From: a bacterium
GTDB lineage: Bacteria > Patescibacteria > Dojkabacteria > JAKAPS01 > JAJZLI01
Length of the DNA stretch: 64,000 nt
Direction: 5' to 3'
Assembly (NCBI GenBank): GCA_021809565.1
Contig: JAJZKG010000002.1
Span: 1-64,000, forward strand
Positions 38,179 to 47,606 of the stretch are shown piece by piece (position 1 is the stretch's first letter; the number at the start of each line of letters is the position of its first letter). The notes under the pieces were generated by a model. That model was given only the letters and a program-made list of their open reading frames with translations, searched no databases and was not told where the DNA came from. Both the position numbers and the translations under genes were made by a program.

Positions 38179-39417
38179 ATGAAAATTGATTTAAAGCCAC
38201 TGAAGGGATTTAGAGATTTTTATCCAGAGGATTACCTTAAAAGAGAAAAAATATTAGATGTAATGCATGAAGTCTCAAGAAATTTTGGATATTTACCTTA
38301 TGATGGACCAACTTTAGAGAGATCATCTATATATGAGGTTAAATCAGGAGATAACATTGCTAGAGATGAATCATATACATTTCTTGATAGAGGGGAAAGA
38401 AAAGTATCTCTAAGACCTGAAATGACTCCAACGTTAGCTCGTATGATGGCTGCAAAATCTTCAGATTTTAAAAAACCCATCAGGTTATATTCAGTCCCTT
38501 CTATATTTAGAAATGAGAATCCTCAAAAAGGTAGGTCTCGTGAATCTATGCAATATAACGCAGATATATTGGGAGAACCTTCCTTAATGGCAGAAATAGA
38601 AATTATAGATATTTTCATAACAATACTTGAGAAATTGGGATTTGAAAAAAAAGATTTTGAGATTAAGGTTAACAATCGTGGTTTTATGGAAGATATTTTA
38701 TCATCATATACTAATGACAGTAAATCACTCTTTGCATTAATAGATAGATATCTGAAATTACCTGAAGATGAGTTTATAGAAGAACTTAATAATTTGTTAA
38801 TAGATAAAAAAAATCTAGAGAAAGTACTTGATTTTTTAAAAAATCAGGATTATAGCAATGATCCTACTATGGTTGCCTTGTTTGATTTAGCATCTGATTT
38901 GGGTATGGGTGATATATTACATTATGATCCTACTATGGTGAGGGGTTTTGATTATTACACAGGAATTGTTTTTGAAATATGGGACAGAACATTACAATTT
39001 AAGAGATCTATTGCAGGAGGAGGAAGGTATGAGAATTTAATTTCTCTTTTTGGAGGGGAAAAATTAGATGGTGTTGGTGCTGCTTTTTCCGATATAGTCA
39101 TATTAGGGTTACTTGATTCATTTAATAAAAAAATTAAGGTGGATATAAAAGTTGATTATTTCATATCTACATTCGAAGATGTTCCTATCTACATATATAA
39201 AAACATTGCAGATGTTTTAAGAAATAATGGTAAAAGTGTTATCATAAATACTGCGAGTTCATGGTCTCTAACAAAGCAGTTAGGTTTTGCATCGAGTATA
39301 AATGTATCCAAAGTGCTAATCATTGGGAAGAAGGAAATAAAGGATAAGAGTATACTAATAAAGGATTTGAATAGAAACTCTCAAGAAGAGAAGCGACTAG
39401 ATACTTTTTTAAAATAA
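38179..39417 (+). CDS. hisS: histidyl-tRNA synthetase
   Basis: 412 residues, class II. Motif 1 region GFRDFYPEDYLKREKIL, LRPEMTPTLARM and the motif 2 area FRNENPQKGRSRE. The histidine-binding loop MVRGFDYYTGIVFEI and motif 3 (GGGRYENLISLFGG) are intact. A C-terminal anticodon-binding domain follows. It ends on the base where dnaX starts, so the two overlap by one base. Confidence 0.94.
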   Translation: MKIDLKPLKGFRDFYPEDYLKREKILDVMHEVSRNFGYLPYDGPTLERSSIYEVKSGDNIARDESYTFLDRGERKVSLRPEMTPTLARMMAAKSSDFKKPIRLYSVPSIFRNENPQKGRSRESMQYNADILGEPSLMAEIEIIDIFITILEKLGFEKKDFEIKVNNRGFMEDILSSYTNDSKSLFALIDRYLKLPEDEFIEELNNLLIDKKNLEKVLDFLKNQDYSNDPTMVALFDLASDLGMGDILHYDPTMVRGFDYYTGIVFEIWDRTLQFKRSIAGGGRYENLISLFGGEKLDGVGAAFSDIVILGLLDSFNKKIKVDIKVDYFISTFEDVPIYIYKNIADVLRNNGKSVIINTASSWSLTKQLGFASSINVSKVLIIGKKEIKDKSILIKDLNRNSQEEKRLDTFLK

Positions 39418-40952
39418 TGGGAAGAGAGATACTATACCAAAAATACAGGCCGAAGAAGTTTAAAGATATAATAGGTCAAGACCATATAGTTAAAGTACTT
39501 CAGAATGAAGTATTAAAGAATAATATAGCTAATGGATATCTATTTTTTGGTCCTCGTGGACTAGGAAAGACTTCCATTGCAAGAATATTCGCAAATGCTA
39601 TCAATTGTAGTAATCCACAAAATGGAGAAATCTGTGGAGAGTGTAGTGAATGTATGGCCATACAAGAAGGATCTTTTATAGACCTTATAGAAATTGATGC
39701 AGCCTCAAATAGAGGAATTGATGACATAAGAGATATAAGAAGTAGAACTTATTTCACTCCAGTAATGGGTAAATTTAAAGTGTATATTATAGATGAAGTT
39801 CATATGCTTACCCCTGAAGCTTTTAATGGGTTACTCAAAATACTAGAAGAACCTCCTTCTAGTGTTGTATTTATCTTAGCAACTACAGAAGTTCATAAGG
39901 TACCTAAAACTATAGTGTCAAGATGTCAAAGATTTGATTTTAATCCTGCAAGTAGAGAAGATATTCTAAAGCAAATAAACTCTATAATAAAAGAAGAAAA
40001 TCTTAGAATAAAAGATGAAATTAGAGATTTAATAGTTGCAAAATCAGAGGGTAGTTTTAGGGATTCTCTAACTAATATGCAGAAAATTATTAATGTTAGA
40101 GATGATATGTCATATGAAGAAGCTCTTAGCATATTAGGTGTATCAGGAGAGAGAGAGATCTTTGATTTATGGAATAATATATTTGAGGGTAATATAGACT
40201 CAGAAATAGATAGGATAGAAAAAAGTTCTATGAATGTAGCTACATTTATAAAGGACTCACTAGATATTTTCAGAAAGGTGCTAATTTATAAAGTTACCAA
40301 AGAAGATAATAACAATATATCAGAATTAAATATTTCTGATTATTCAGCTTCAGATATAGTAAATATAATAAATATCCTTATAAAAGCTTTAGATAATCTT
40401 AGAATTTCTTCTTTACCTACACTATCATTAGAAATTGCTCTTGTTGAAGTTATTAATTCTTTAAGTATAAATAATTCTATTGGTAATACAAATCAAACAC
40501 AGTCAAAATCTATTAAGAAATCTGAAGAAAAATCTTTTATATCCAAGCAAGATAAAATTAAAAAAAATAATATAGATGATGTGCCTAGTAAGGATGAAAA
40601 TTTAGATGAAGTAATAAGATCTAGATGGATAGATGTTATAGAAGGAACTAAGCCTTTTAATCATCATATGAGTGGTTTTTTATCAAGATCTGCTTTCGAA
40701 ATTAATAATAATAACTTTACTATTATTGTTCCATTTCAATTTTATAAAGATATGTTAATGGTTGAGAAAAGTAAAGAGCATATGTTCAATATTTTGAAGA
40801 ATATGTTTAATATAAATTTCAAGATTAACGTTAAGGTCCAAAAAGATGTTATTCCAATTCTATCACCACTAGGTGATGCTTCAGCTGATAATCCAGAGGA
40901 GCCTGGAATATCAGAAAATGATCTTAAAGATGTTTTTGATGTAGTGGACTAG
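39417..40952 (+). CDS. dnaX: DNA polymerase III subunit gamma/tau
   Basis: 511 residues. AAA+ clamp-loader core with Walker A FGPRGLGKTSIAR near 44, a zinc module with cysteines in NCSNPQNGEICGECSECM, DEVHML near 121 and the sensor SRC (IVSRCQRFDF). Domain III and a low-complexity linker (about 355-400) follow, then a small C-terminal domain. It drives loading of the beta clamp. A frameshift site producing gamma was not found. ybaB and recR follow, the conserved dnaX-ybaB-recR order. Confidence 0.94.
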   Translation: MGREILYQKYRPKKFKDIIGQDHIVKVLQNEVLKNNIANGYLFFGPRGLGKTSIARIFANAINCSNPQNGEICGECSECMAIQEGSFIDLIEIDAASNRGIDDIRDIRSRTYFTPVMGKFKVYIIDEVHMLTPEAFNGLLKILEEPPSSVVFILATTEVHKVPKTIVSRCQRFDFNPASREDILKQINSIIKEENLRIKDEIRDLIVAKSEGSFRDSLTNMQKIINVRDDMSYEEALSILGVSGEREIFDLWNNIFEGNIDSEIDRIEKSSMNVATFIKDSLDIFRKVLIYKVTKEDNNNISELNISDYSASDIVNIINILIKALDNLRISSLPTLSLEIALVEVINSLSINNSIGNTNQTQSKSIKKSEEKSFISKQDKIKKNNIDDVPSKDENLDEVIRSRWIDVIEGTKPFNHHMSGFLSRSAFEINNNNFTIIVPFQFYKDMLMVEKSKEHMFNILKNMFNINFKINVKVQKDVIPILSPLGDASADNPEEPGISENDLKDVFDVVD

Positions 40953-40964
40953 AATATTATTAAT

Positions 40965-40999
40965 AAAAATGCCGTTACTATTTAGTTTTTGGTATTTTT
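40965..40999 (+). terminator. possible terminator after dnaX
   Basis: AAAAATGCC (40965-40973) pairs with GGTATTTTT (40991-40999), nine pairs with one G-U and a 17-nt loop, ending in T5. AT-rich, so its strength is uncertain. Confidence 0.4.
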
Positions 41000-41060
41000 A
41001 ATATATGCAAATATATGTTAATATTGTAAATATTATACTTATTTTATTGGAGAAATAATT

Positions 41061-41366
41061 ATGGCTAATCCTTTTTCACAAGCTAGAGATTTAATGAAGT
41101 TGCAGGGTGAGGTGAAGAAAATGCAGAAAGATATGGAGAGTAGAAAATTTATAGGTGAATCTAATAAAGGCTTTGTTAAAATTTATCTTAACGGTACAGG
41201 TGAGATTTTAGACATAGTTATAGATGATATTCTTATTGGTATGGAGAGGAAAGTAGATCTTGTATCTCATATAAAGGATGCTTATAAAGATGCACAAAAA
41301 AAGATGTCTAGAGATATGGCAAAGGATATGGATCTCTCAAAACTAAAGAATTTTATGGGTGTTTGA
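41061..41366 (+). CDS. ybaB: YbaB/EbfC nucleoid-associated protein
   Basis: 101 residues, MANPFSQARDLMKLQGEVKKMQKDME, then GFVKIYLNGTGEILDIVIDD, the EbfC fold. Small dimeric DNA-binding protein encoded between dnaX and recR as in most bacteria. Preceded by TTGGAGAAATAATT, a Shine-Dalgarno-like site. Confidence 0.9.
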   Translation: MANPFSQARDLMKLQGEVKKMQKDMESRKFIGESNKGFVKIYLNGTGEILDIVIDDILIGMERKVDLVSHIKDAYKDAQKKMSRDMAKDMDLSKLKNFMGV

Positions 41367-41369
41367 ATT

Positions 41370-41984
41370 ATGGATCAGGATCCAATTTTATCGTTACAAA
41401 AAGAATTTGAAAAAATGCCAAGTATTGGAGCAAAATCAGCTTTGAGAATGGCATATTTCTATATATATAACAAAAACAATATAACCTCTCTAGAAAAAGC
41501 TTTGAAAGATGTTTATCTTAACATAGAGAATTGTAGCGTTTGTCATATGATTACACATAAAGATCAGAATCCATGCTCTTACTGTTCTGATCCAAAACGT
41601 AATAAGTATCAAATATGTGTTGTGGAAAATACTACTGATTTATTGTCAATAGAGAAATCTAATTCATATAAAGGTTTATATCATGTTCTTGGAGGTGTAA
41701 TATCTCCTTTGAGTAATATCAAAGAAGAAGATTTATATATTAAAGATCTTGTGAGTAGAGTAAAATCTCTTGATAGTAAAGATAATATAGAAATAATACT
41801 TGCAACAAATTTTACTGTTGAAGGTGACGCTACAGCTACTTATATAAAAAATTTATTAAGGGATACCCCTAATGTGCAATTTACTAGGTTAGCTTCAGGC
41901 TTACCAGCAGGATCAGATTTAGAATATGTTGATTCATATACAATAGGTAGGGCTATTGATAAAAGAAGTGATTATGGTAGTTAA
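41370..41984 (+). CDS. recR: recombination mediator protein RecR
   Basis: 204 residues. The helix-hairpin-helix FEKMPSIGAKSALRMAYF, a zinc finger with CSVCHMITHKDQNPCSYC, and a Toprim domain (ICVVENTTDLLSIEKS, YHVLGGVISP) are in the standard order. Acts with RecO/RecF to load RecA at gaps. The end overlaps the start of cysS by 11 bases. Confidence 0.94.
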   Translation: MDQDPILSLQKEFEKMPSIGAKSALRMAYFYIYNKNNITSLEKALKDVYLNIENCSVCHMITHKDQNPCSYCSDPKRNKYQICVVENTTDLLSIEKSNSYKGLYHVLGGVISPLSNIKEEDLYIKDLVSRVKSLDSKDNIEIILATNFTVEGDATATYIKNLLRDTPNVQFTRLASGLPAGSDLEYVDSYTIGRAIDKRSDYGS

Positions 41985-43359
41985 GCTCAAAGATACACAA
42001 ACTGGACTTCATGAATTAAATCCCATCAAAGATAATACATTAAAGATATATACTTGTGGACCTACAGTGTATAACTATATTTCTATAGGTAATCTCAGGA
42101 CATATATTGCATCTGACATATTAAAGAAAGGTTTATCATATGTTGGATATGAGATAGAAGATGTTATGAATATTACGGATGTAGGACACCTTGTTACAGA
42201 TTCTGATACAGGTGAGGATAAACTTGATAAAAAGGCTAAAGCTGAAGGTAAGAGTGCATATGAGGTGGCAGATTTCTATACAAAATATTTTTACTCTTCA
42301 ATAGAGAAAGTAAATATTAAACTACCAAAAATAGTATCAAAAGCGACAGATAATATAGATAAGCAAATAGAGATAATCCATACACTTGATAAAAAAGGTT
42401 TGGTATACAAAACAGATACTGGTGTTTATTTTGATATATCAAAAATAAAAGATTATGAAAAGTTATTGGGACAAGATATAAATAAGCAGAAGGTAGCTTC
42501 TAGGGCGAATGTAAAAATAGATACAACAAAAAAGAACCAAACAGATTTCAGGTTGTGGCAGACAGAGTATCCAAATCACGAGATGCAATGGGATAGCCCT
42601 TGGGGGAGGGGATTTCCTGGTTGGCATATTGAGTGTGCGGCTATTGTAAATAGATTTTTGGGTAATCATATTGATATACATACTGGGGGATATGATCTTA
42701 TTTTTCCTCACCATTTCAATGAGAAACTTATATCTGAATCTGCATTTGGTACAAAATTTGTAAATTTTTGGGTTCATTCTGGATTGCTTCTTGTTGAAGG
42801 TGAAAAGATGTCCAAAAGCTTGGAAAATGTATATACTGTTGAAGACATAGAGGGTAAAGGTTTTGATCCATTATCATTGAGGTATCTATTTCTTACATCT
42901 CATTATTCTACAACATTGAATTTTACATTTTCATCTCTTCAATCAGCTCAGAATGCTTTATTCAGAATATATAATTTTGTTAAATTAAATAAATCTTTAT
43001 TTGATAAAGATAAAAAAGTCAATTTAGAGTATAAAAATAAATTTGAAGAAAAAATTAAAAATAATATTGATGCTCCTGGTATGATTGATGTTCTGTGGCA
43101 GGTTATAAAAGATAAGAACTTAGATACTTCTTTAAAAATTTCTACTATTCTTGATTTTGATATGGTTTTATCTTTGGATTTACATAAATATCTTATGGAT
43201 GAAGAAATTCCTCAAGATATCAGTAATATGTTGTTAGAGAGAAAAGAGTATAGAGAAAATAAAGAATGGAGTGAAGCAGACAATCTACGTCTAAAAATTG
43301 AAGATAGAGGTTATATTGTTATAGATTTGAAAGATAATACTTTTGTAATTAAAAAATAG
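41974..43359 (+). CDS. cysS: cysteinyl-tRNA synthetase with variant HIGH motif
   Basis: 461 residues, class I. KIYTCGPTVYNYISIGNLRTY aligns with the family's GPTVYNYxHIGN, but the first His of HIGH is Ser (TCT codon). The KMSKS motif is intact (EGEKMSKSLEN, near 278). Other signatures are GWHIECAA, HTGGYDLIFPHHFNE and the C-terminal WSEADNLRLKIEDRGY. The start at 41974 (MVVKL) gives the shorter overlap with recR; 41956 is possible. Confidence 0.92.
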   Translation: MVVKLKDTQTGLHELNPIKDNTLKIYTCGPTVYNYISIGNLRTYIASDILKKGLSYVGYEIEDVMNITDVGHLVTDSDTGEDKLDKKAKAEGKSAYEVADFYTKYFYSSIEKVNIKLPKIVSKATDNIDKQIEIIHTLDKKGLVYKTDTGVYFDISKIKDYEKLLGQDINKQKVASRANVKIDTTKKNQTDFRLWQTEYPNHEMQWDSPWGRGFPGWHIECAAIVNRFLGNHIDIHTGGYDLIFPHHFNEKLISESAFGTKFVNFWVHSGLLLVEGEKMSKSLENVYTVEDIEGKGFDPLSLRYLFLTSHYSTTLNFTFSSLQSAQNALFRIYNFVKLNKSLFDKDKKVNLEYKNKFEEKIKNNIDAPGMIDVLWQVIKDKNLDTSLKISTILDFDMVLSLDLHKYLMDEEIPQDISNMLLERKEYRENKEWSEADNLRLKIEDRGYIVIDLKDNTFVIKK

Positions 43360-44706
43360 ATGATAGATATTCATAAAAATATTTCAAAAGATGCATTAAA
43401 TATATCTAATATACTGTTTAAAAATGGGTATCAGTCTTATCTTGTTGGTGGTTCTATAAGAGATATTCTTATGAATAAAAATGATTTACATGATTATGAT
43501 ATTGCTACAGATGCAACTCCTGATGATTTGAAAAAGATGTTCAAGCATGCTATAGCTTTTGGAGAAAAATTTGGGACAATACTAGTAATATATAATGGTT
43601 TTAATTTTGAAATTACTACTTTTAGAACTGAATCTGATTACAAAGATCAAAGACATCCAGAAAAAGTTGTTTTTATAAAAGACATCAGGGAAGATTTAAA
43701 AAGGAGAGATTTTACTATGAATGCGATTGCTTTTGACATGAGATCAAATACTATTATTGATATTTTTAATGGGCAAAAAGATATAAAAAATAAGATTATC
43801 AAATGTGTAGGAGACCCAGATCTAAGATTTGATGAAGACCCTTTACGTCTTATTAGGGCTGTAAGATTTTATGTACAACTTAATTTTGATATTGATAAGA
43901 CAACATATACCTCAATCAAAAATAATGCTCATAAAATAGCTACTGTATCTAAAGAAAGAATTCGTGATGAGTTTATGAGAATGATTTCTTTTGATAATCC
44001 AAGTAGGGGAGTAGAATTACTTAGGGATACGGGATTACTGGATTATATATTTCCAGAAATTAATATATGTTTGGGGGTAGAACAGAATAAATTTCATTCT
44101 TTAGATGTATATCATCATCTTTTATTATCAATGGATATGGCTGATAAAAGAGTTAGATTAGCTGCATTACTTCATGATATAGGAAAACCTCAAACAAAAG
44201 AGGGTGAACATTTTTTTGGTCATGAAAAAGTTGGTGCAGAAATGGCTGATAAGATGTTAAGAAGATTAAAATTTCCTAAAAAAGATATATCTCTTGTATC
44301 TAAGCTCATATATTTGCATCTTTTTAATTATGAAGATAAATGGACAGATTCTGCAATAAGGAGGTTTTTAAGAAGGGTTGAGAATGATGAAACTTTGGAA
44401 CTCTTATTTTTGCTTAGAGAAGCTGATGAGCATGGTAATCCAATATCCAAATATGATTTTGCAAATTTAGATAAATTGAAAAATAGAATATCTAAAGTGA
44501 GGGACAAGGATGGGTACTTATCCTTAAAAGATTTAAAATTAAATGGTGATGATTTGATAAAAATAGGTTATAGTGACGGGATAGATATAGGAAAAGAATT
44601 GCAGACGTTACTTATAAGAGTTATTGAAGATCCAGGTATAAACAGTCAGAAAAAACTTTTAAAAATGGCACAGGATGATTTTATTAAATTTAAAAAGTAT
44701 GATTAA
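43360..44706 (+). CDS. cca: CCA tRNA nucleotidyltransferase (HD-domain type)
   Basis: 448 residues. The nucleotidyltransferase head has LVGGSIRDILMNKNDLHDYDIATDATPDDL with the DxD catalytic pair, followed by TFRTE and RRDFTMNAIAFD. An HD domain follows (AALLHDIGKPQTKEGEHFFGHEKVGAEMA). None of the tRNA genes in this window encodes CCA, so this enzyme is essential for them. A poly(A) polymerase of the same superfamily is a less likely reading. Confidence 0.9.
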   Translation: MIDIHKNISKDALNISNILFKNGYQSYLVGGSIRDILMNKNDLHDYDIATDATPDDLKKMFKHAIAFGEKFGTILVIYNGFNFEITTFRTESDYKDQRHPEKVVFIKDIREDLKRRDFTMNAIAFDMRSNTIIDIFNGQKDIKNKIIKCVGDPDLRFDEDPLRLIRAVRFYVQLNFDIDKTTYTSIKNNAHKIATVSKERIRDEFMRMISFDNPSRGVELLRDTGLLDYIFPEINICLGVEQNKFHSLDVYHHLLLSMDMADKRVRLAALLHDIGKPQTKEGEHFFGHEKVGAEMADKMLRRLKFPKKDISLVSKLIYLHLFNYEDKWTDSAIRRFLRRVENDETLELLFLLREADEHGNPISKYDFANLDKLKNRISKVRDKDGYLSLKDLKLNGDDLIKIGYSDGIDIGKELQTLLIRVIEDPGINSQKKLLKMAQDDFIKFKKYD

Positions 44707-45985
44707 TATCCAATCATTCTATAATTTTGAAGATGAGAATATATCTTGCATATATATAAAATCTGAAAAGTATAATATCCTTATAAATTGTGGTATTTTA
44801 CATCCAAATATGCCATTTGGAATGTTTCCCTTTGACCCTAAATTAATAGATTTTCTATTTTTATCGAGTGCAGATATAAAGGAATCAGGTTTAATTCCCA
44901 GACTTATCAAAGAGGGATTTGATGGAGAAATATATTCTACCAAAGAGACCTTTGAATTGTATGATTATATAATTAAGAATGCGGCTTTAATAGAAAAAGA
45001 GGAGATTCAACAAAACAAGCATTATATGTTGTATGACAATGTATCAATAAATAAATCACTCTCTATGTTTAGTTTTTTAGATAAAAGATCAGAAGTAATT
45101 TATGATGATTTAAGTCTACAAATATTTTTTTCTGGTTATATGCCAGGTTCCTTTTCTATTAAATTAATGATTGAAGGAAAAAATTTAATTATATTAAGTA
45201 ACCTATGTTCTAGTGATCAACATATGTATAAAAAAGATACTATAAAAATCAATAAAGAAGACATTGTTGTTATTCAAGGTTATAGTGTCAATGATGAGTA
45301 TAATTATAAAAATGACATAATGAAATTTGAGGATATACTGGATAATGCGATTTTGGCTGAAGGTAATATATTATTTCCAGTTTTTTCTCCGGTAGCTATT
45401 TTTAATATACTTTCTCAGCTAGATAAATTTTTTAGGTCTAAAAATATAGATAATATTCCAATATTTATCGATGGTCTATTCTTTGATAAATTTATTAAAT
45501 TTCTGAATATCCATAAATATAAATATAATCTGCCAATTGATAATATTAATTATATAGAAGATAGCTCAAAATCTTTGAGGTTAGTGCAAAAATCTTTATC
45601 TAAGATAGATAAAAGAAGAGCTGTTCAATCACAAGTAATAATAGCTTCTGGGGAACGTATGATTAATTATTTAAAAAAGAATGCTGTATTTAAAAAAACT
45701 GCTATAATTCTAACAGAGCAAACAACTAAAGGGACTTTTGAGTATGAAATTGAGAATCATACTGATATATCTTATAAAAATAAAAATTATAAGATAAGGG
45801 CAAATGTTGCTCAATGTTTAAGTTTTTCTGGATATATTTGTTATGATGATATAATGCCATTGTTGAATAATGGAGGTATAAATATTATTCAAATGGGTGG
45901 CTCAGATTATTTATTGGAACGTCTTAATAATTCAAATAATGTAATAGAAAAGCGTTTATCTGGCGAAACATATATTTTAAAATAA
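44699..45985 (+). CDS. metallo-beta-lactamase/beta-CASP fold protein lacking the metal site
   Basis: 428 residues. The fold pattern of beta-CASP RNases is visible: ILINCGI, FLFLSSADIKESGLIPRLIKEGFDGEIYSTKET, FSGYMPGSFSIKLMIEGKNLII, and a beta-CASP insertion (ILFPVFSPVAIFNILSQL, VIIASGERM). The metal motif normally HAHLDHSG reads SADIKESG, and the later His and Asp positions are also changed (GYMPGS, LSNLC, SFSGYICYDD). It should be catalytically dead as a nuclease and may bind RNA or partner an active RNase J. The start at 44699 is preferred; it overlaps cca by eight bases. Confidence 0.72.
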   Translation: MINIQSFYNFEDENISCIYIKSEKYNILINCGILHPNMPFGMFPFDPKLIDFLFLSSADIKESGLIPRLIKEGFDGEIYSTKETFELYDYIIKNAALIEKEEIQQNKHYMLYDNVSINKSLSMFSFLDKRSEVIYDDLSLQIFFSGYMPGSFSIKLMIEGKNLIILSNLCSSDQHMYKKDTIKINKEDIVVIQGYSVNDEYNYKNDIMKFEDILDNAILAEGNILFPVFSPVAIFNILSQLDKFFRSKNIDNIPIFIDGLFFDKFIKFLNIHKYKYNLPIDNINYIEDSSKSLRLVQKSLSKIDKRRAVQSQVIIASGERMINYLKKNAVFKKTAIILTEQTTKGTFEYEIENHTDISYKNKNYKIRANVAQCLSFSGYICYDDIMPLLNNGGINIIQMGGSDYLLERLNNSNNVIEKRLSGETYILK

Positions 45986-45991
45986 AACGTT

Positions 45992-47035
45992 ATGTCTTTA
46001 AGAATAGGTATAGTAGGTCTTCCAAATGTAGGCAAATCAACATTATTTAATGCTCTGACAGAAAATTCAGTCCCTGCAGAAAATTTTCCGTTTTGTACTA
46101 TTGATCCTAACGTAGGTGTTATTAATGTTTATGATGATAGACTATATAAAATAAATGAAATAACCAAATCAAATAAAATTGTTAATGCAACTGCTACTTT
46201 TGTTGATATAGCGGGTATAGTGAAAGGAGCACATAAAGGTGAAGGTTTGGGAAATCAATTTTTATCACATATTGGAGAGGTGGATCTTATACTTGAGGTG
46301 GTGAGAGATTTCAAAAATGATAATATCATACATGTAGAGGATGGTATTAACCCAGTAAGAGATATAGAAATTATAAGGTATGAATTCTTATGCAAGGATA
46401 TTGAAAAAGTTCAGTCTCTTAAATCTAGATTTGAAAAGGCAGCAAAAAAAGATCCTTCAAATAATAAATACATTCAGGTATTCAATATGATTATAGACAA
46501 TTTTGATAAAGGTATCATGGTAACAGAGATGGACCTCAAAGATGATCAACAAGAATTAATAAAGGAGTTTAATTTTCTTACAAACAAACCTTTTTTAATG
46601 TTATACAATATTGAAGAGTATAAGGCCTATTATGAAGGAAATAATATTTATCTTAATATACTTTTTGAATATGAATTATCTAAAATGGATAGATCTGATA
46701 GAGATAAATTTTTAGCTGACCTTGGTATTTCTTTGTCTGGTATTGATTTATTATCGAATATTTCATTTGAGAAGCTTGGATTGCAAACGTTTTTTACTGA
46801 AGGTGAAAAAGAAGTAAGAGCTTGGAGTATAACCAAAGGAACAAATGCTGTGAATGCTGCTGGAGTGATTCATACTGATTTTACAAAAAAATTTATTAAA
46901 ATGGAGGTTGTATCATTTGATGATTTTATCAAATATAAAGGTTGGATTGGGGCTAAAGAAAATGGTTGTTTAAAGATAGTTGGTGCTGATTATATACTTC
47001 AAGACGGAGATATTGTAATTGTTAGACATTCATAA
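45992..47035 (+). CDS. ychF: Obg-family ATPase YchF/OLA1
   Basis: 347 residues. G1 GLPNVGKSTLFNAL, G2/G3 region AENFPFCTIDPNVGV and FVDIAGIVKGAHKGEGLGNQFL. The NKxD motif is replaced by an N-x-x-E type (LYNIEE), the hallmark of YchF's ATP preference. A coiled-coil arm (about 130-180) and a C-terminal TGS domain (VRAWSITKGTNAVNAAGVIHTDF) are present. Ribosome- and stress-associated. It is convergent with the tmRNA gene. Confidence 0.94.
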   Translation: MSLRIGIVGLPNVGKSTLFNALTENSVPAENFPFCTIDPNVGVINVYDDRLYKINEITKSNKIVNATATFVDIAGIVKGAHKGEGLGNQFLSHIGEVDLILEVVRDFKNDNIIHVEDGINPVRDIEIIRYEFLCKDIEKVQSLKSRFEKAAKKDPSNNKYIQVFNMIIDNFDKGIMVTEMDLKDDQQELIKEFNFLTNKPFLMLYNIEEYKAYYEGNNIYLNILFEYELSKMDRSDRDKFLADLGISLSGIDLLSNISFEKLGLQTFFTEGEKEVRAWSITKGTNAVNAAGVIHTDFTKKFIKMEVVSFDDFIKYKGWIGAKENGCLKIVGADYILQDGDIVIVRHS

Positions 47036-47130
47036 ATAAATTGGTTGGAAAAATGGCTGTTATATTGAAGAATCTAGGTATTAATTAGATCTTAATAATA
47101 AATTGTAATTATTCAATAATAAATAATATA

Positions 47131-47540
47131 TGGTGGAGATGGTGGGGATCGAACCCACATCCAATGAAGTTATTATATATATGGAATTACAAGTTTACCA
47201 ATTTAAAATTTTAAAGATAATTATTCAAAAATTAGCAAACAATAATTACCTTGATACTGTTCTTTATGTCATATTAAATCGTAGGTATCATAGTTTAATA
47301 TCTAGCTTATATTTGTTTAAACAAAATAATAAACTCAAGCAGGTTTACTATTTCATCCTAAATGTGTTGTTTACGCAACATTTAGATAGAAAGCAGGTTT
47401 TGCGAATATAGCGTTAACTACTGCACTAACCTTACTTTTTATATTGTTTACATTTGTGTTTTTAGAAATTTTTTAAAAGATTTCTAAATCTTTACTTGCC
47501 ATGTATATAACAGAATTCCTTGTCAAGACCGATCATCCCC
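47131..47540 (-). ncRNA. ssrA: transfer-messenger RNA (tmRNA)
   Basis: 410 nt, minus strand. The 5' end GGGGATGATCGGTCTTGACA and 3' end TTCGATCCCCACCATCTCCA-CCA form the tRNA-like domain. The seven-pair acceptor stem contains G3-U70, the alanine identity element, and CCA is encoded. The tag frame ends at a TAA at 47371-47373 in the loop of the AAATGTTG/CAACACATTT hairpin. Read from AAC at 47448 it gives 25 residues ending PAFYLNVA; the exact resume codon is uncertain. It rescues stalled ribosomes with SmpB, which is not in this window. Minus-strand TATAAA seven bases upstream of the 5' end may be the -10. Confidence 0.93.
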
Positions 47541-47606
47541 ATATTTATTTATAATTAAAGAACACAACTTTTAATTTTACCATATTTATGTTAATCTTTC
47601 AATAAT

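Noticed and set aside
47130..47411. 93-codon plus-strand reading frame
   Set aside because: It is the antisense of the tmRNA gene; the apparent T-arm sequence first suggested a tRNA fragment, but the 5' end at 47540 completes a tmRNA.
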